Positions 55,160 to 62,948 of a stretch of DNA of 64,000 nt are shown piece by piece. Location: contig NZ_LMFH01000001.1 of the NCBI RefSeq assembly GCF_001427225.1, positions 1,312-65,311 of the forward strand, in the 5' to 3' direction. Position numbers and translations under genes: made by a program. Origin of the DNA: Lysobacter sp. Root494. GTDB lineage: Bacteria > Pseudomonadota > Gammaproteobacteria > Xanthomonadales > Xanthomonadaceae. Position 1 is the first letter of the stretch; every line of letters starts with the position of its first letter. The notes under the pieces are model-generated. The model searched no databases. It saw only the letters and a program-made list of their open reading frames with translations, and had not been told where the DNA came from.

Positions 55160-55387
55160 TGGCGTCCTCGAAACGGTCAGGTGAAGCGGAGCAGCTCCGG
55201 TGTTTGCGGAATCTGGGTTGGGAAATCGCAGAGACGGCGTTCCTCGGTTCGCTTGCGCGGTCCGGCCGGCCTGACTCCCTGGATGACCCGACTAGATCAT
55301 GTTTTGTGCAGCGCCGCAAATGGTTTTTTGCCGGGATAAGTAGTTGAAAGTGAAACTGTTTCGGGCCGTTTCAAAGCGGCGGGCGTC

Positions 55388-55513
55388 CACCCTCGCCCCG
55401 CTTGCGGGAGAGGGACAGCTTCGCGCAGCGAAGCAGGGTGAGGGGCGGGCGCAGCGAAGAAACAAGAACAATGCGCCCTCATCCGCCTTCCGTAGGACGA
55501 GTGAACGCAGCAG
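55388..55513. repeat. Intergenic palindromic repeat, family B, copy 4
   Basis: Contains ACCCTCGCCCCGCTTGCGGG, then GGACAGCTTCGCGCAGCGAA and GCAGGGTGAGGGG, which are identical to the tail of copy 1 at 23694, and CCCTCATCCGCCTTCCGTAGG. It lies in the 536-bp gap between the divergent gltB and MFS genes. The rest of the gap (55160-55387, 55514-55695) has no gene that I can support. Confidence 0.8.
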
Positions 55514-55695
55514 CTCGCCACTGCGAAGCCGGGCGACTTATCGAAGAGGTTGTTCGTCGGGCTGATGGGCTTCGCCTTGCGGCTCATCCATCCTGCGAAG
55601 TCATGAAGCGGCGACGGTACGAACCGCAATTGCTGCCGCTCAACCCCGCAATCCACGCGCTAAACTCCGCGCTCGCAATTCCAAAGCGAATTCCC

Positions 55696-56940
55696 GTGAC
55701 CGACACTGCAACCGGCGCGCGCAAAGCCGCGCTGATCTTCATCTTCATCACCGTCCTGATCGACATCCTCGCGTTCGGGCTGATCATTCCGGTGCTGCCG
55801 CTGCTGGTGAAGCAGTTCGCCGGCGGCGACACCATCAGCGCCGCGCACTGGATCGGCATCTTCGGCGTGCTGTTCTCGGCGATCCAGTTCGTCAGCGCGC
55901 CAATCCAGGGCACGTTGTCGGACCGCTTCGGCCGCCGCCCGGTGATTTTGTTGTCGTGCTTCGGGCTCGGTGTCGACTTCATCTTCATGGCGCTGGCCAA
56001 CTCGATGCCGTGGCTGCTGGTCGGCCGCGTCATCTCCGCGATCTTCTCCGCGAGTTTCACCACCGCCAATGCTTACATCGCCGACATCACGGCGCCGGAG
56101 AAGCGCGCGCAGGCGTTCGGCATGCTCGGCGCGGCGTTCGGCCTGGGCTTCATCGTCGGGCCGGTGCTCGGTGGATTGCTGAGCGAAGTCGACCTGCGCT
56201 TCCCGTTCTGGGGTGCGGCGTTCCTGGCGCTGTGCAACTTCGTCTATGGCTGGTTCGTGCTGCCCGAATCGCATCCGCGCGAGCATCGTTCGGCGAAGTT
56301 CGACTGGCGCCATGCCAATCCGCTGGGCTCGCTCAAGCTGCTGCGCAGCTACCCGAAGATCTGGGGACTGGCCGCGGTGGTCTTCCTGATCAATCTCGCC
56401 CACTTCGTCTATCCGAACATCTTCGTGCTGTTCGCCGACTACCGGTTCCAGTGGCACCCCAGACAGGTCGGCATGGTGCTGGGCGTCGTTGGCCTGTGCG
56501 GCGTGATCGTGCAGGCAGGACTGGTGAAGCACGCGGTGAAGGCATGGGGCGAGCGGCGTGCGCTGATGTTCGGCCTGTGCGCGGGCGTCGTCGGCTTCAC
56601 GATCTATGGCTGGGCGCCGAGCGGTGCGTGGTTCCTCGCCGGCATTCCGATCATGGCGTTCTGGGGCTTCGCGATGCCGGCGACGCAGGCGCTGGTGACC
56701 AAGCAGGTCGATCGCACGATGCAGGGCCGCGTGCAGGGCGCGCTGAGCAGCCTGATGAGCCTGGCCGGCATCCTCGCGCCGCAGTTCTACACGGGCATCT
56801 TCGCGTTCTTCATCAGCACGCAGGGTGTGCTGCACCAGCCGGGCGCGCCGTTCTGGGCCGCGGGTCTGCTGCTGGTGGTGGCGCTGGGCATGGCGTGGCG
56901 CTTCGCGCGCGCCCCGCAGGGCGTGCCGCAACCGGCGTGA
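55696..56940 (+). CDS. Tet-type MFS drug efflux transporter
   Basis: A 414-residue membrane protein with about twelve helices, of the TCR/Tet family. Motif A is LSDRFGRRPVILLS with the loop between helices 2 and 3; motif C-like sequence is GAAFGLGFIVGPVLGGLL in helix 5. It probably exports tetracycline-like compounds or other drugs with protons. The best start is GTG 55696 (TDTATGARKAALIFIFI follows); an ATG at 55603 would add basic residues before the first helix. GTG start and the lack of a strong ribosome site are noted. Confidence 0.88.
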   Translation: MTDTATGARKAALIFIFITVLIDILAFGLIIPVLPLLVKQFAGGDTISAAHWIGIFGVLFSAIQFVSAPIQGTLSDRFGRRPVILLSCFGLGVDFIFMALANSMPWLLVGRVISAIFSASFTTANAYIADITAPEKRAQAFGMLGAAFGLGFIVGPVLGGLLSEVDLRFPFWGAAFLALCNFVYGWFVLPESHPREHRSAKFDWRHANPLGSLKLLRSYPKIWGLAAVVFLINLAHFVYPNIFVLFADYRFQWHPRQVGMVLGVVGLCGVIVQAGLVKHAVKAWGERRALMFGLCAGVVGFTIYGWAPSGAWFLAGIPIMAFWGFAMPATQALVTKQVDRTMQGRVQGALSSLMSLAGILAPQFYTGIFAFFISTQGVLHQPGAPFWAAGLLLVVALGMAWRFARAPQGVPQPA

Positions 56941-56947
56941 TCTTTGC

Positions 56948-56969
56948 AGCACCGCGCCTGCGCGGTGCT
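56948..56969 (+). terminator. Possible terminator-like hairpin after the Tet-type gene
   Basis: AGCACCGCG and CGCGGTGCT form a 9-bp stem with loop CCTG just after the stop codon, followed by TTGGCTTTCT. The T-tract is weak, so this is only a possible terminator. Confidence 0.4.
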
Positions 56970-57102
56970 GTTGGCTTTCTCGCCAAAGATCAAAAGCGCC
57001 CCGCGCAGGCGAGGCGCTACAAGACCGTGGGACGCGAAGACGACGCGCGGCTCACGGGTGCCGCGCGACACTGCATGCTCCCTCGCGACACGGAGCATCG
57101 CC

Positions 57103-57336
57103 ATGGCCCGTTGCGACGTCTGCGGCAACGATTACGACAAGGCATTCACCATCGACGGCCCGCGCGGGCGCGGCACCTTCGACGCGTTCGAATGCGCGAT
57201 CCACGCACTGGCGCCGGTCTGCGCGCACTGCGGTTGCAAGATCATCGGGCACGGTTCCGAGCACGACGGCCGGTTCTACTGCTGCGCGCATTGCGCGCGC
57301 GAATCGGGCGTGCGTGGGCTGGACGACAGGGTCTGA
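57103..57336 (+). CDS. Small cysteine-rich zinc-ribbon protein
   Basis: A 77-residue protein with two CxxC-type knuckles: MARCDVCGNDYDKAF at the start and CAHCGCKIIGHG...CCAHCARESG near the end, plus a C-H pair in ECAIHALAPVC. It most likely binds zinc. Start at ATG 57103 with CGGAG upstream. The pattern of short rubredoxin-like or Prim-pol zinc-ribbon proteins is general; no function can be named. The remaining 130 bp to the barstar gene are GC-rich without features. Confidence 0.72.
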   Translation: MARCDVCGNDYDKAFTIDGPRGRGTFDAFECAIHALAPVCAHCGCKIIGHGSEHDGRFYCCAHCARESGVRGLDDRV

Positions 57337-57467
57337 GGCGAGGCTGCGCGCACCACGCCATTTGCCGTAGCGGCGCTGTGCGCACGGGGCCGCGTTGCAG
57401 CGTGCGCACCGCGCACGGTACGAATCATTTGCAGTGATGCGACGCGTTGTACAACGCACGTTGCGAA

Positions 57468-57902
57468 TCAGAACGCTAGCTTTTCCAGCTGTTCCTGCGG
57501 CAGCGGAATCAGCGCCCAGAATGGCACGCCCAGGTCGCCCCAGGTCACGGCAGCCTCGTTGAGGACATCGAGCAGGATGGCGAAGTTCTCGTCGTCCGCC
57601 CCGCGCCAGGCATCGCTGTGTTCGAGCAGCAGCAGGTAACCGTCGGCGGAGAGCCACGAGAGGTCGCCGAGGCTGTCGGCCAGTGCGTCGAAGTTGCCGC
57701 CGAACCACTGCGGAAACCGCAACGCCTTCGCGAAGGCGCGCAGCACCGAATCCTTGTCGCTGCAGCCCGCCAGGTCGATGTGCGCGACGCGGAAATCCAG
57801 CGCCTCCGCCGCATCTGACAGCGCCGCGCTTTCGCGCGCATCGACGAAATACGCGCCGCCCTGCGCCGGGTCGGCCAGCACTTCACGCACGTCGACGGCC
57901 AT
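57468..57902 (-). CDS. Barstar-family ribonuclease inhibitor
   Basis: A 144-residue protein with the barstar fold. The key segment is KALRFPQWFGGNFDALADSL, where the conserved W-F/Y-G-x-N-x-D/W-D region inserts acidic residues into the ribonuclease active site, and the later DLSWL. A 50-residue N-terminal extension is present. Start ATG 57902 shares one base with the preceding gene's stop, so it is co-translated with the RNase. It would stay in the cytoplasm (no signal) and protect the cell from the ribonuclease. Confidence 0.9.
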   Translation of the reverse strand: MAVDVREVLADPAQGGAYFVDARESAALSDAAEALDFRVAHIDLAGCSDKDSVLRAFAKALRFPQWFGGNFDALADSLGDLSWLSADGYLLLLEHSDAWRGADDENFAILLDVLNEAAVTWGDLGVPFWALIPLPQEQLEKLAF

Positions 57903-58372
57903 CACGGCGACACCTTGAAAGGCTGGAAGCTGCGGTAGTGGTCGTCGGAGTACCAGTACTCGCGCGGAGGCTCGCCACCGGTGATGATGCGGCGCGCGCC
58001 GCGGTCACGCGACCCCGGCGTCTCCACCGTGTACTCGTGGTAGTAGCCGCGCGGTTGTGCGGGCAAACGATGTTCCCGGTTCTGGAACACGCTGCCATCC
58101 TGCCGGTATTCGAAGGGGCCACCGCGCGCGATCCGCTCGAGGACGTCGTGCGCTTCCGGCGGCAGAAGTTCGGGATAGGAGTGCGCGGCTTCGGCCGCAG
58201 GTTGCGGCGACGAAGCGGGTTCGTTCGGAGGCAGCGAGAACGGCGAAGTCGACGGCCCCGCGACCTGCGACGTGGCGTTTGGGGCCTGCACCGGCGCATG
58301 CGCGTAGTGCTGCGACCACAGCCACAGGCCAAGGATGAGCAGGCCAACGATGATCCAGACGGGACGGCGCAT
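57902..58372 (-). CDS. RNase Sa-like (N1/T1 family) guanyl-specific ribonuclease, exported
   Basis: A 156-residue protein. Residues about 6-20 form a hydrophobic signal or anchor (WIIVGLLILGLWLW), a Pro/Ser/Ala-rich linker follows to about 65, and the rest matches Streptomyces RNase Sa closely: LPPEAHDVLERIARGGPFEY, VFQNRE, YYHEYTVETPG and RGARRIITG. The catalytic residues map to Glu113, Arg128 and His145 (in DDHYRSF). The RNase domain has no cysteines. The barstar inhibitor is encoded directly downstream with overlapping start and stop. Start at ATG 58372. Likely role: extracellular or contact-delivered nuclease, or nutrition; no secretion system gene is beside it. Confidence 0.9.
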   Translation of the reverse strand: MRRPVWIIVGLLILGLWLWSQHYAHAPVQAPNATSQVAGPSTSPFSLPPNEPASSPQPAAEAAHSYPELLPPEAHDVLERIARGGPFEYRQDGSVFQNREHRLPAQPRGYYHEYTVETPGSRDRGARRIITGGEPPREYWYSDDHYRSFQPFKVSP

Positions 58373-58535
58373 GCCTCTGGAGTATGCAAGGCCGATGCCA
58401 GCCCGATATATGCCGGAAACCACTCAGATGCGGGTCGTTCCGGGCCAATCATGCCCGGAACGAGGTGTTATCGACGCTTCCTGCACCTGTCGATGCAACC
58501 AGGATGGACCTTGTGCGTCACCCGCAGCCGGCGCG

Positions 58536-58952
58536 TCAGCCACACCTGACATTCGTCACCATGTTGTTGGCATCGACATCGATGTTCAGCCGGTTGCCGT
58601 TGAACTCCATCGTCGTGGTCTCGCCGGCCTTGAGCGTGCGCGCGGTTTCCGCGCCCGCGGCGGATCGGGCCTGTTCGACGACATCGGCGGATGCCGACTT
58701 GCCCACGATGCTGCGCGCGGCCTCGGCATTGCAGGACGTCGCCGAATTGGTGGTGCTGGTGGTGGTCGTCGTTGAAGTCGGGGTCGGCGCCGACGTGGTG
58801 CTGGTCGTCGAGGTGCCGGTGGTATCGGTCGTGCTGGCCGAAGCGCTGGCTTCGGGCGTGGCGGATTCGGCCGAAGCGGTTTCGTCGGTGGTCGCACATG
58901 CGGCCATCGACAGCATCAGGCAGGCGGACAGGGGCAGCAGATAGCGGGACAT
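58536..58952 (-). CDS. I78-family peptidase inhibitor lipoprotein
   Basis: A 138-residue predicted lipoprotein (lipobox LSMAAC, Cys19). Residues about 25-70 are a Ser/Thr-rich tether encoded by repetitive sequence (TGTSTTSTTSAPTPTSTTTT). The C-terminal 70 residues fit the I78 inhibitor family: SCNAEAARSIVGKSASADVV, AGAETARTLKAGETTTMEF and DVDANNMVTNVRCG, with two cysteines that could form a disulfide. It could inhibit periplasmic serine peptidases. Start at ATG 58952. Upstream of the RNase gene on the same strand, 163 bp away. Confidence 0.85.
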   Translation of the reverse strand: MSRYLLPLSACLMLSMAACATTDETASAESATPEASASASTTDTTGTSTTSTTSAPTPTSTTTTTSTTNSATSCNAEAARSIVGKSASADVVEQARSAAGAETARTLKAGETTTMEFNGNRLNIDVDANNMVTNVRCG

Positions 58953-59121
58953 TGCGGTTCTCCTCCAGGGGAGGCGGCAGTGTTGCACCGGCCATGTGTG
59001 CTGGAAGTAAATCGCGGCCTGCCTGCGCGTGGTTTCATGCGCCAGTACTGTGCCGACTGCCGATTTGTTCAAATCGCGTGCAAGCAGTCGTTAGCGAAAT
59101 GGAAGCAGCAGGAGAGGACCC

Positions 59122-59727
59122 ATGACAAAAGCCCATGCGCCTGTCTGCGAGCGCAATCGCGAGCCGATCCTCGCCGTGCTGCGCGGCTGTTTCGCCGATA
59201 GCCGCAGCGTGCTGGAAATCGGCAGCGGCACCGGCCAGCACGCCGTGCATTTCGCTGCGGCGATGCCATGGTTGAGCTGGCAATGCTCCGATCGCGCCGA
59301 ACACCTGCCCGGTATCCGCCTGTGGCTCGATGAAGCCCCGCTCGCCAACACGCCCGACCCGCTCGCACTCGATGTGAGCGGCGAATGGCCGCGACGCCGC
59401 TTCGATGCGGTCTTCAGCGCCAACACGCTGCACATCATGGGTTGGACAGAGGTGGAGCGCTTCTTCGCCGGTATCGACGCCGTGCTGGAAGCCGGAGGCG
59501 TACTCGCGGTGTATGGGCCGTTCAATTACGGCGGCGAGTACAGCAGCGACAGCAATCGCGAGTTTGATGCGTGGTTGAAGGCGCGTGATCCGCGTTCGGG
59601 CATCCGCGATTTCGAGGCGATCGATGCCCTTGCGCGAAACATCGGGCTGGCGCTGGTCGACGATGTCGCCATGCCCGCGAACAACCGCACGCTGGTATGG
59701 CGGCGTGCCGTGGGCGGAGGCGACTGA
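59122..59727 (+). CDS. DUF938 SAM-dependent methyltransferase-like protein
   Basis: A 201-residue protein of the DUF938 family. The AdoMet motif is VLEIGSGTGQHAVHFA, followed by WQCSDRAEHLPGI, FSANTLHIMGWTEVERFF and GPFNYGGEYSSDSNREFD, the family's characteristic phrase. Its methyl acceptor is unknown. Divergent from the I78 gene and convergent with the AlgX-like gene (8 bp between stops). Start at ATG 59122, preceded by AGGAGAGGACCC. Confidence 0.88.
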   Translation: MTKAHAPVCERNREPILAVLRGCFADSRSVLEIGSGTGQHAVHFAAAMPWLSWQCSDRAEHLPGIRLWLDEAPLANTPDPLALDVSGEWPRRRFDAVFSANTLHIMGWTEVERFFAGIDAVLEAGGVLAVYGPFNYGGEYSSDSNREFDAWLKARDPRSGIRDFEAIDALARNIGLALVDDVAMPANNRTLVWRRAVGGGD

Positions 59728-59735
59728 GACGCGGC

Positions 59736-60977
59736 TCAGCGCGCCGCGGCCACCTGCCCGCGCGCGGCTTCCTGGCGACGGAACTCGCGTTCCACCAAGG
59801 GCTGCAGCTGGGTCGTGAAGCGGCGGGCATCGGCAGCGGTCAGGTGGGACCACTCGGGCAGCTCGTAGCCTTGCAGCTGCGCGTGGTCCTCGAAGTGGAT
59901 GCCCGTCGCGCCGGTACGCTGCAGCAACACGTCCCAGGTGCGCGCGCGGGGCAGCGCCTTCTGTTCGAACGCGTAGTAGTCGCCAGCGCTCGGGGGCCGC
60001 ACGAAGACCACCCGCACACCGCGTGCGCGCAACGTTGCGACGGCCCTGGCGGCGCGATCGATCTGCGCGGCGGCCAGCTGCTGCGCCTTCTCCGGCGTAT
60101 CCATCATCGGCGGCGGCGGCCCGGTGAGCCGCTCCGTCCAGATGCTGCGGGCGAGGGCGCGATAGGACGCATCCACTTCGACCTTGCGCCACATGCGAGT
60201 GCTGCGATCGGGACCGTACTGCACCATCAGCTTGCGCACGCGCGTGTCCCTGCGCAGCCCGGAGCGTTGCGGCCATTCCTGCCGCCGGATCACCGTGGCG
60301 AGCGCGAAATCCGGATCGTAGAAGGCGAAGTACGGTTCCAGCAGCCGCTTGGACAGCCAATGGCCGCTGCGTTGCGATGGCCCTTGCTTGTGGAAGTGTT
60401 CGATCGCCTCGCCGCGATAGGCGAAGCCGCTGAAGAACAGGTCCGGTGCCACGCCGATCACCAGCCGGCCGGTGAAATTCGGGTCCTTCGCGAGATCTTC
60501 CAGCACCGGCACTGGCGAAGTGCCCTCGAGCGCGAGCTGGATCGGGCGCTCGCCGCTCAACCGTTCCCACACCGGCAATTGCACGTCGAACAGGATGCGC
60601 GACGAGCCGATCAGCACGGTCTTGCTGCCTTCGCCCTGGTCGATGCGGCGGCGCTGTTCGGCCCATGCGCCATTGCTGTTGCGATAGCCGGGGACGGCGC
60701 CAAAGTCGCGCCAGTACGCTTCCCACGCTGCCATCAGCAGCAGGAACAACAGGGCGGCACCGAGCAGGATGCGGCCCCATGGCTGCGGCGGGATGTCGCG
60801 CTCGGGCACGGGTTGCGCGACGCCGGGACGATCGGATGCGGTCAGGCGGACGAAACCGGGACGCTCGAACTGTTGCGGCATCGCGATGCCTTCGGCCGCC
60901 AGCACGGCGGCATCGGCGAGAACCGCAGTCGACGCTCCGGATGCGAGCGCGTCAGAACTGGAAATAGATGAAGGCAT
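59736..60977 (-). CDS. Membrane-anchored protein of SGNH/AlgX-like layout, partner of MBOAT
   Basis: A 413-residue protein with one membrane helix (ILLGAALLFLLLMAAWEAYW, about residues 70-90) and a large periplasmic part. VLIGSSRILFDVQLPVWERL resembles block I of SGNH hydrolases (GSSR with Ser), and YELPEWSHLTAADARRFT near the end resembles a late SGNH block with histidine (WSHL). The gene overlaps the MBOAT gene end by 26 bp. It is likely the periplasmic acetyl-handling partner for a polysaccharide, as AlgJ/AlgX are for AlgI; this is inference from position and motifs. The 60 N-terminal residues are poorly conserved-looking. Confidence 0.7.
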   Translation of the reverse strand: MPSSISSSDALASGASTAVLADAAVLAAEGIAMPQQFERPGFVRLTASDRPGVAQPVPERDIPPQPWGRILLGAALLFLLLMAAWEAYWRDFGAVPGYRNSNGAWAEQRRRIDQGEGSKTVLIGSSRILFDVQLPVWERLSGERPIQLALEGTSPVPVLEDLAKDPNFTGRLVIGVAPDLFFSGFAYRGEAIEHFHKQGPSQRSGHWLSKRLLEPYFAFYDPDFALATVIRRQEWPQRSGLRRDTRVRKLMVQYGPDRSTRMWRKVEVDASYRALARSIWTERLTGPPPPMMDTPEKAQQLAAAQIDRAARAVATLRARGVRVVFVRPPSAGDYYAFEQKALPRARTWDVLLQRTGATGIHFEDHAQLQGYELPEWSHLTAADARRFTTQLQPLVEREFRRQEAARGQVAAAR

Positions 60978-62367
60978 TGCCCGCCCCTTGTGCTGCGACC
61001 ACCGCGAACGCCATCAGGCCCAGCGCCGCGGTCAGCGGCACCGGGTGTTGTCGCGCAACCATCGCTTCCAGCGTGCGGCTGCGCATGAGCCAGTGCGCGG
61101 CGACGATGCCGCCGACGATCAACGCGACCATTGCAAGATCGGCGGTTTGCAGGATCGGCGTGGCATCGGCGTTGAAACCGAACATGCCGCGCAGCATCGT
61201 CCACGCCCCGGTGAACGTCTTCGCGCGGAAGAACACCCAGGTGATGTTGACCAGTGCGTAAGTCAGCAGGCCGAGCAGGAAGAACGCGAACGGCCCCGGT
61301 GTGTAGCCGGCGAAGCGCGTGCGCAACATGCGTTCGACCGCGAGATACAGCCCGTGCAATCCACCCCACACCACGAACGTCCAGCTCGCGCCGTGCCAGA
61401 GACCGCCAAGCAGCATCGTCGCCATCAGCGCGAAGTAGGTGCGCGACGCGCCGTGCCGGTTGCCGCCGAGCGGGATGTACAGGTAATCGCGGAGCCACGC
61501 CGACAGCGTGATGTGCCAGCGCCGCCAGAAATCGGAGAAACCCACCGCCGCGTACGGAAAACGGAAGTTGTCGGGCATCGCGAAGCCCAGGCACATCGCC
61601 GCACCGATCGCCGTCGTCGAATAACCGGCGAAGTCGCAGAAGATCTGCCCACTGAAGGCCAGCGTTCCCATCCATGCATCCAGTGCGCCGGCCGCGCCGT
61701 GTCCGTCGTACACCGCCTCGGCGGCGGGCGCGAGGAAGGCATCGGCGAGCACGATCTTCTGGAACAGGCCGAGCACCATCAACGCGAGCCCGAATTGCAG
61801 CTGCTGCGCAGTGGCACGGCGCTCGTGTGCGAACTGCGGCACCAGTTCGGTCGGGCGCATGATCGGGCCGGCGACGAGGTGCGGGAAGAAGGTGACGAAC
61901 AGCGCGTAGTCGAGGAAGCTGCTCGCCGGTTTCGCGCGCCGCAGGTAGATGTCGAGCGTGTAGGAGAGCGTGGCGAAGGTGTAGAACGAGATGCCGACGG
62001 GCAGCACGATGTCGAGCTTCGGCGGCTGGTACATGACGCCGAGCGACGCCATCAGCGCGCTGAAGTTCTCCATCAAAAAGCCGCCGTACTTGAAGTAGCC
62101 GAGCATGCCGAGGTTGACCACCACCGACAGCAGCATCCACGAGCGGCGCGCATGCGGATGCTCCGCGGACACCAGCTTCTTCGCCGCCCACCAGTCGACC
62201 ACGGTCGAGATCCATAGCAGCACGACGAACGGCGGGTTCCACGCCGCATAGAAGAGGTAGCTGGCCACCAGCAGGTTGGCCTTCTTCGTCGTCCAGCCCA
62301 GGGGCAGGTTGTGCAGCACCAGCACACAGGCGAAGAAGACGACGAACGTCAGGGAGTTGAACACCAT
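60952..62367 (-). CDS. MBOAT family membrane O-acyltransferase (AlgI-like)
   Basis: A 471-residue membrane protein with about twelve helices. MBOAT landmarks are FNSLTFVVFFACVLVLHNLP, KYGGFLMENF, LPVGISFYTFATLSYTLDIY, FFPHLVAGPI and the catalytic histidine in LGGLWHGASWTFVVWGGLHG. It moves acetyl groups across the inner membrane to modify an exported polysaccharide, as AlgI does for alginate, but no alginate genes are present. The downstream SGNH/AlgX-like gene overlaps its end. Start at ATG 62367 with AGGGAG before it. Confidence 0.92.
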   Translation of the reverse strand: MVFNSLTFVVFFACVLVLHNLPLGWTTKKANLLVASYLFYAAWNPPFVVLLWISTVVDWWAAKKLVSAEHPHARRSWMLLSVVVNLGMLGYFKYGGFLMENFSALMASLGVMYQPPKLDIVLPVGISFYTFATLSYTLDIYLRRAKPASSFLDYALFVTFFPHLVAGPIMRPTELVPQFAHERRATAQQLQFGLALMVLGLFQKIVLADAFLAPAAEAVYDGHGAAGALDAWMGTLAFSGQIFCDFAGYSTTAIGAAMCLGFAMPDNFRFPYAAVGFSDFWRRWHITLSAWLRDYLYIPLGGNRHGASRTYFALMATMLLGGLWHGASWTFVVWGGLHGLYLAVERMLRTRFAGYTPGPFAFFLLGLLTYALVNITWVFFRAKTFTGAWTMLRGMFGFNADATPILQTADLAMVALIVGGIVAAHWLMRSRTLEAMVARQHPVPLTAALGLMAFAVVAAQGAGNAFIYFQF

Positions 62368-62574
62368 GGACAGCGGCTTCCGGCGGCCGCATGGGCCGTT
62401 ACGCGGGAGACAACGCGTTTACGGCGACGCGCAGGACACGGGAAAACGCCTGCGTGCTTCACGCGAGCGCGAAAAACTGGCCTGAATCGGGCGGGGAAGC
62501 GTTGGCGATGCCGGGTGCACCCCCGAACGGGTAGGGTCTTCGTACGCGGGTGATCCGCATGACGGGAGCACAAC

Positions 62575-62784
62575 ATGGCGCACACAGTGACTTTCAGCGT
62601 CCCGGAACGGTCGCTCGGACGCGAGGACATCGAATTCGTGGTGATGCGCGACGGCGTGCGCTTCGGCACGCTGCTGGTGTCGAAGGGTGCGGTCGAGTGG
62701 CGCCCGACCAACAACGTCTATCGCCGGCGCCTGCGCTGGGACCGCTTCGACCAGGTGATGCGTGCGAGTGGGCGACGGGTGTAG
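62575..62784 (+). CDS. Small hypothetical protein (69 aa)
   Basis: A 69-residue protein with a simple alternating beta pattern (TVTFSVPERSLGREDIEFVV then RFGTLLVSKGAVEWRP and RRRLRWDRFDQVMRAS). It resembles small conserved proteins common in xanthomonads and may be a regulator or a nucleic-acid-binding protein, but no family is assigned. Start at ATG 62575; CGGGAGCAC upstream is a possible ribosome site. Divergent from the MBOAT gene. Confidence 0.65.
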   Translation: MAHTVTFSVPERSLGREDIEFVVMRDGVRFGTLLVSKGAVEWRPTNNVYRRRLRWDRFDQVMRASGRRV

Positions 62785-62910
62785 CGCGATTCGCGCAGCC
62801 GCGTTGGTGCCGTGCAGAGCGGGGCAAGCGCGATCTACGAAGGCGCAGTGACATGGAGACGTCCACGGGGCGGGCCCGGCGCAACAGTGCTGCGGAATGG
62901 CGGCAACAAA

Positions 62911-62936
62911 AAAAGCCCCGCTTTCGCGGGGCTTTT
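62911..62936 (-). terminator. Terminator of the indolepyruvate oxidoreductase gene
   Basis: AAAAGCCCCGC (62911-62921) and GCGGGGCTTTT (62926-62936) form an 11-bp perfect stem with loop TTTC. Read on the minus strand it is followed by TTTGTTGCC, placing it directly after the stop of the gene ending at 62949. Confidence 0.92.
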
Positions 62937-62948
62937 CGGCTTTGCGGA

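Noticed and set aside
57337-57467. GC-rich stretch with repeated GTGCGCAC/GCGCAC words before the barstar gene
   Set aside because: No stable hairpin with a T-run and no coding pattern; treated as spacer.
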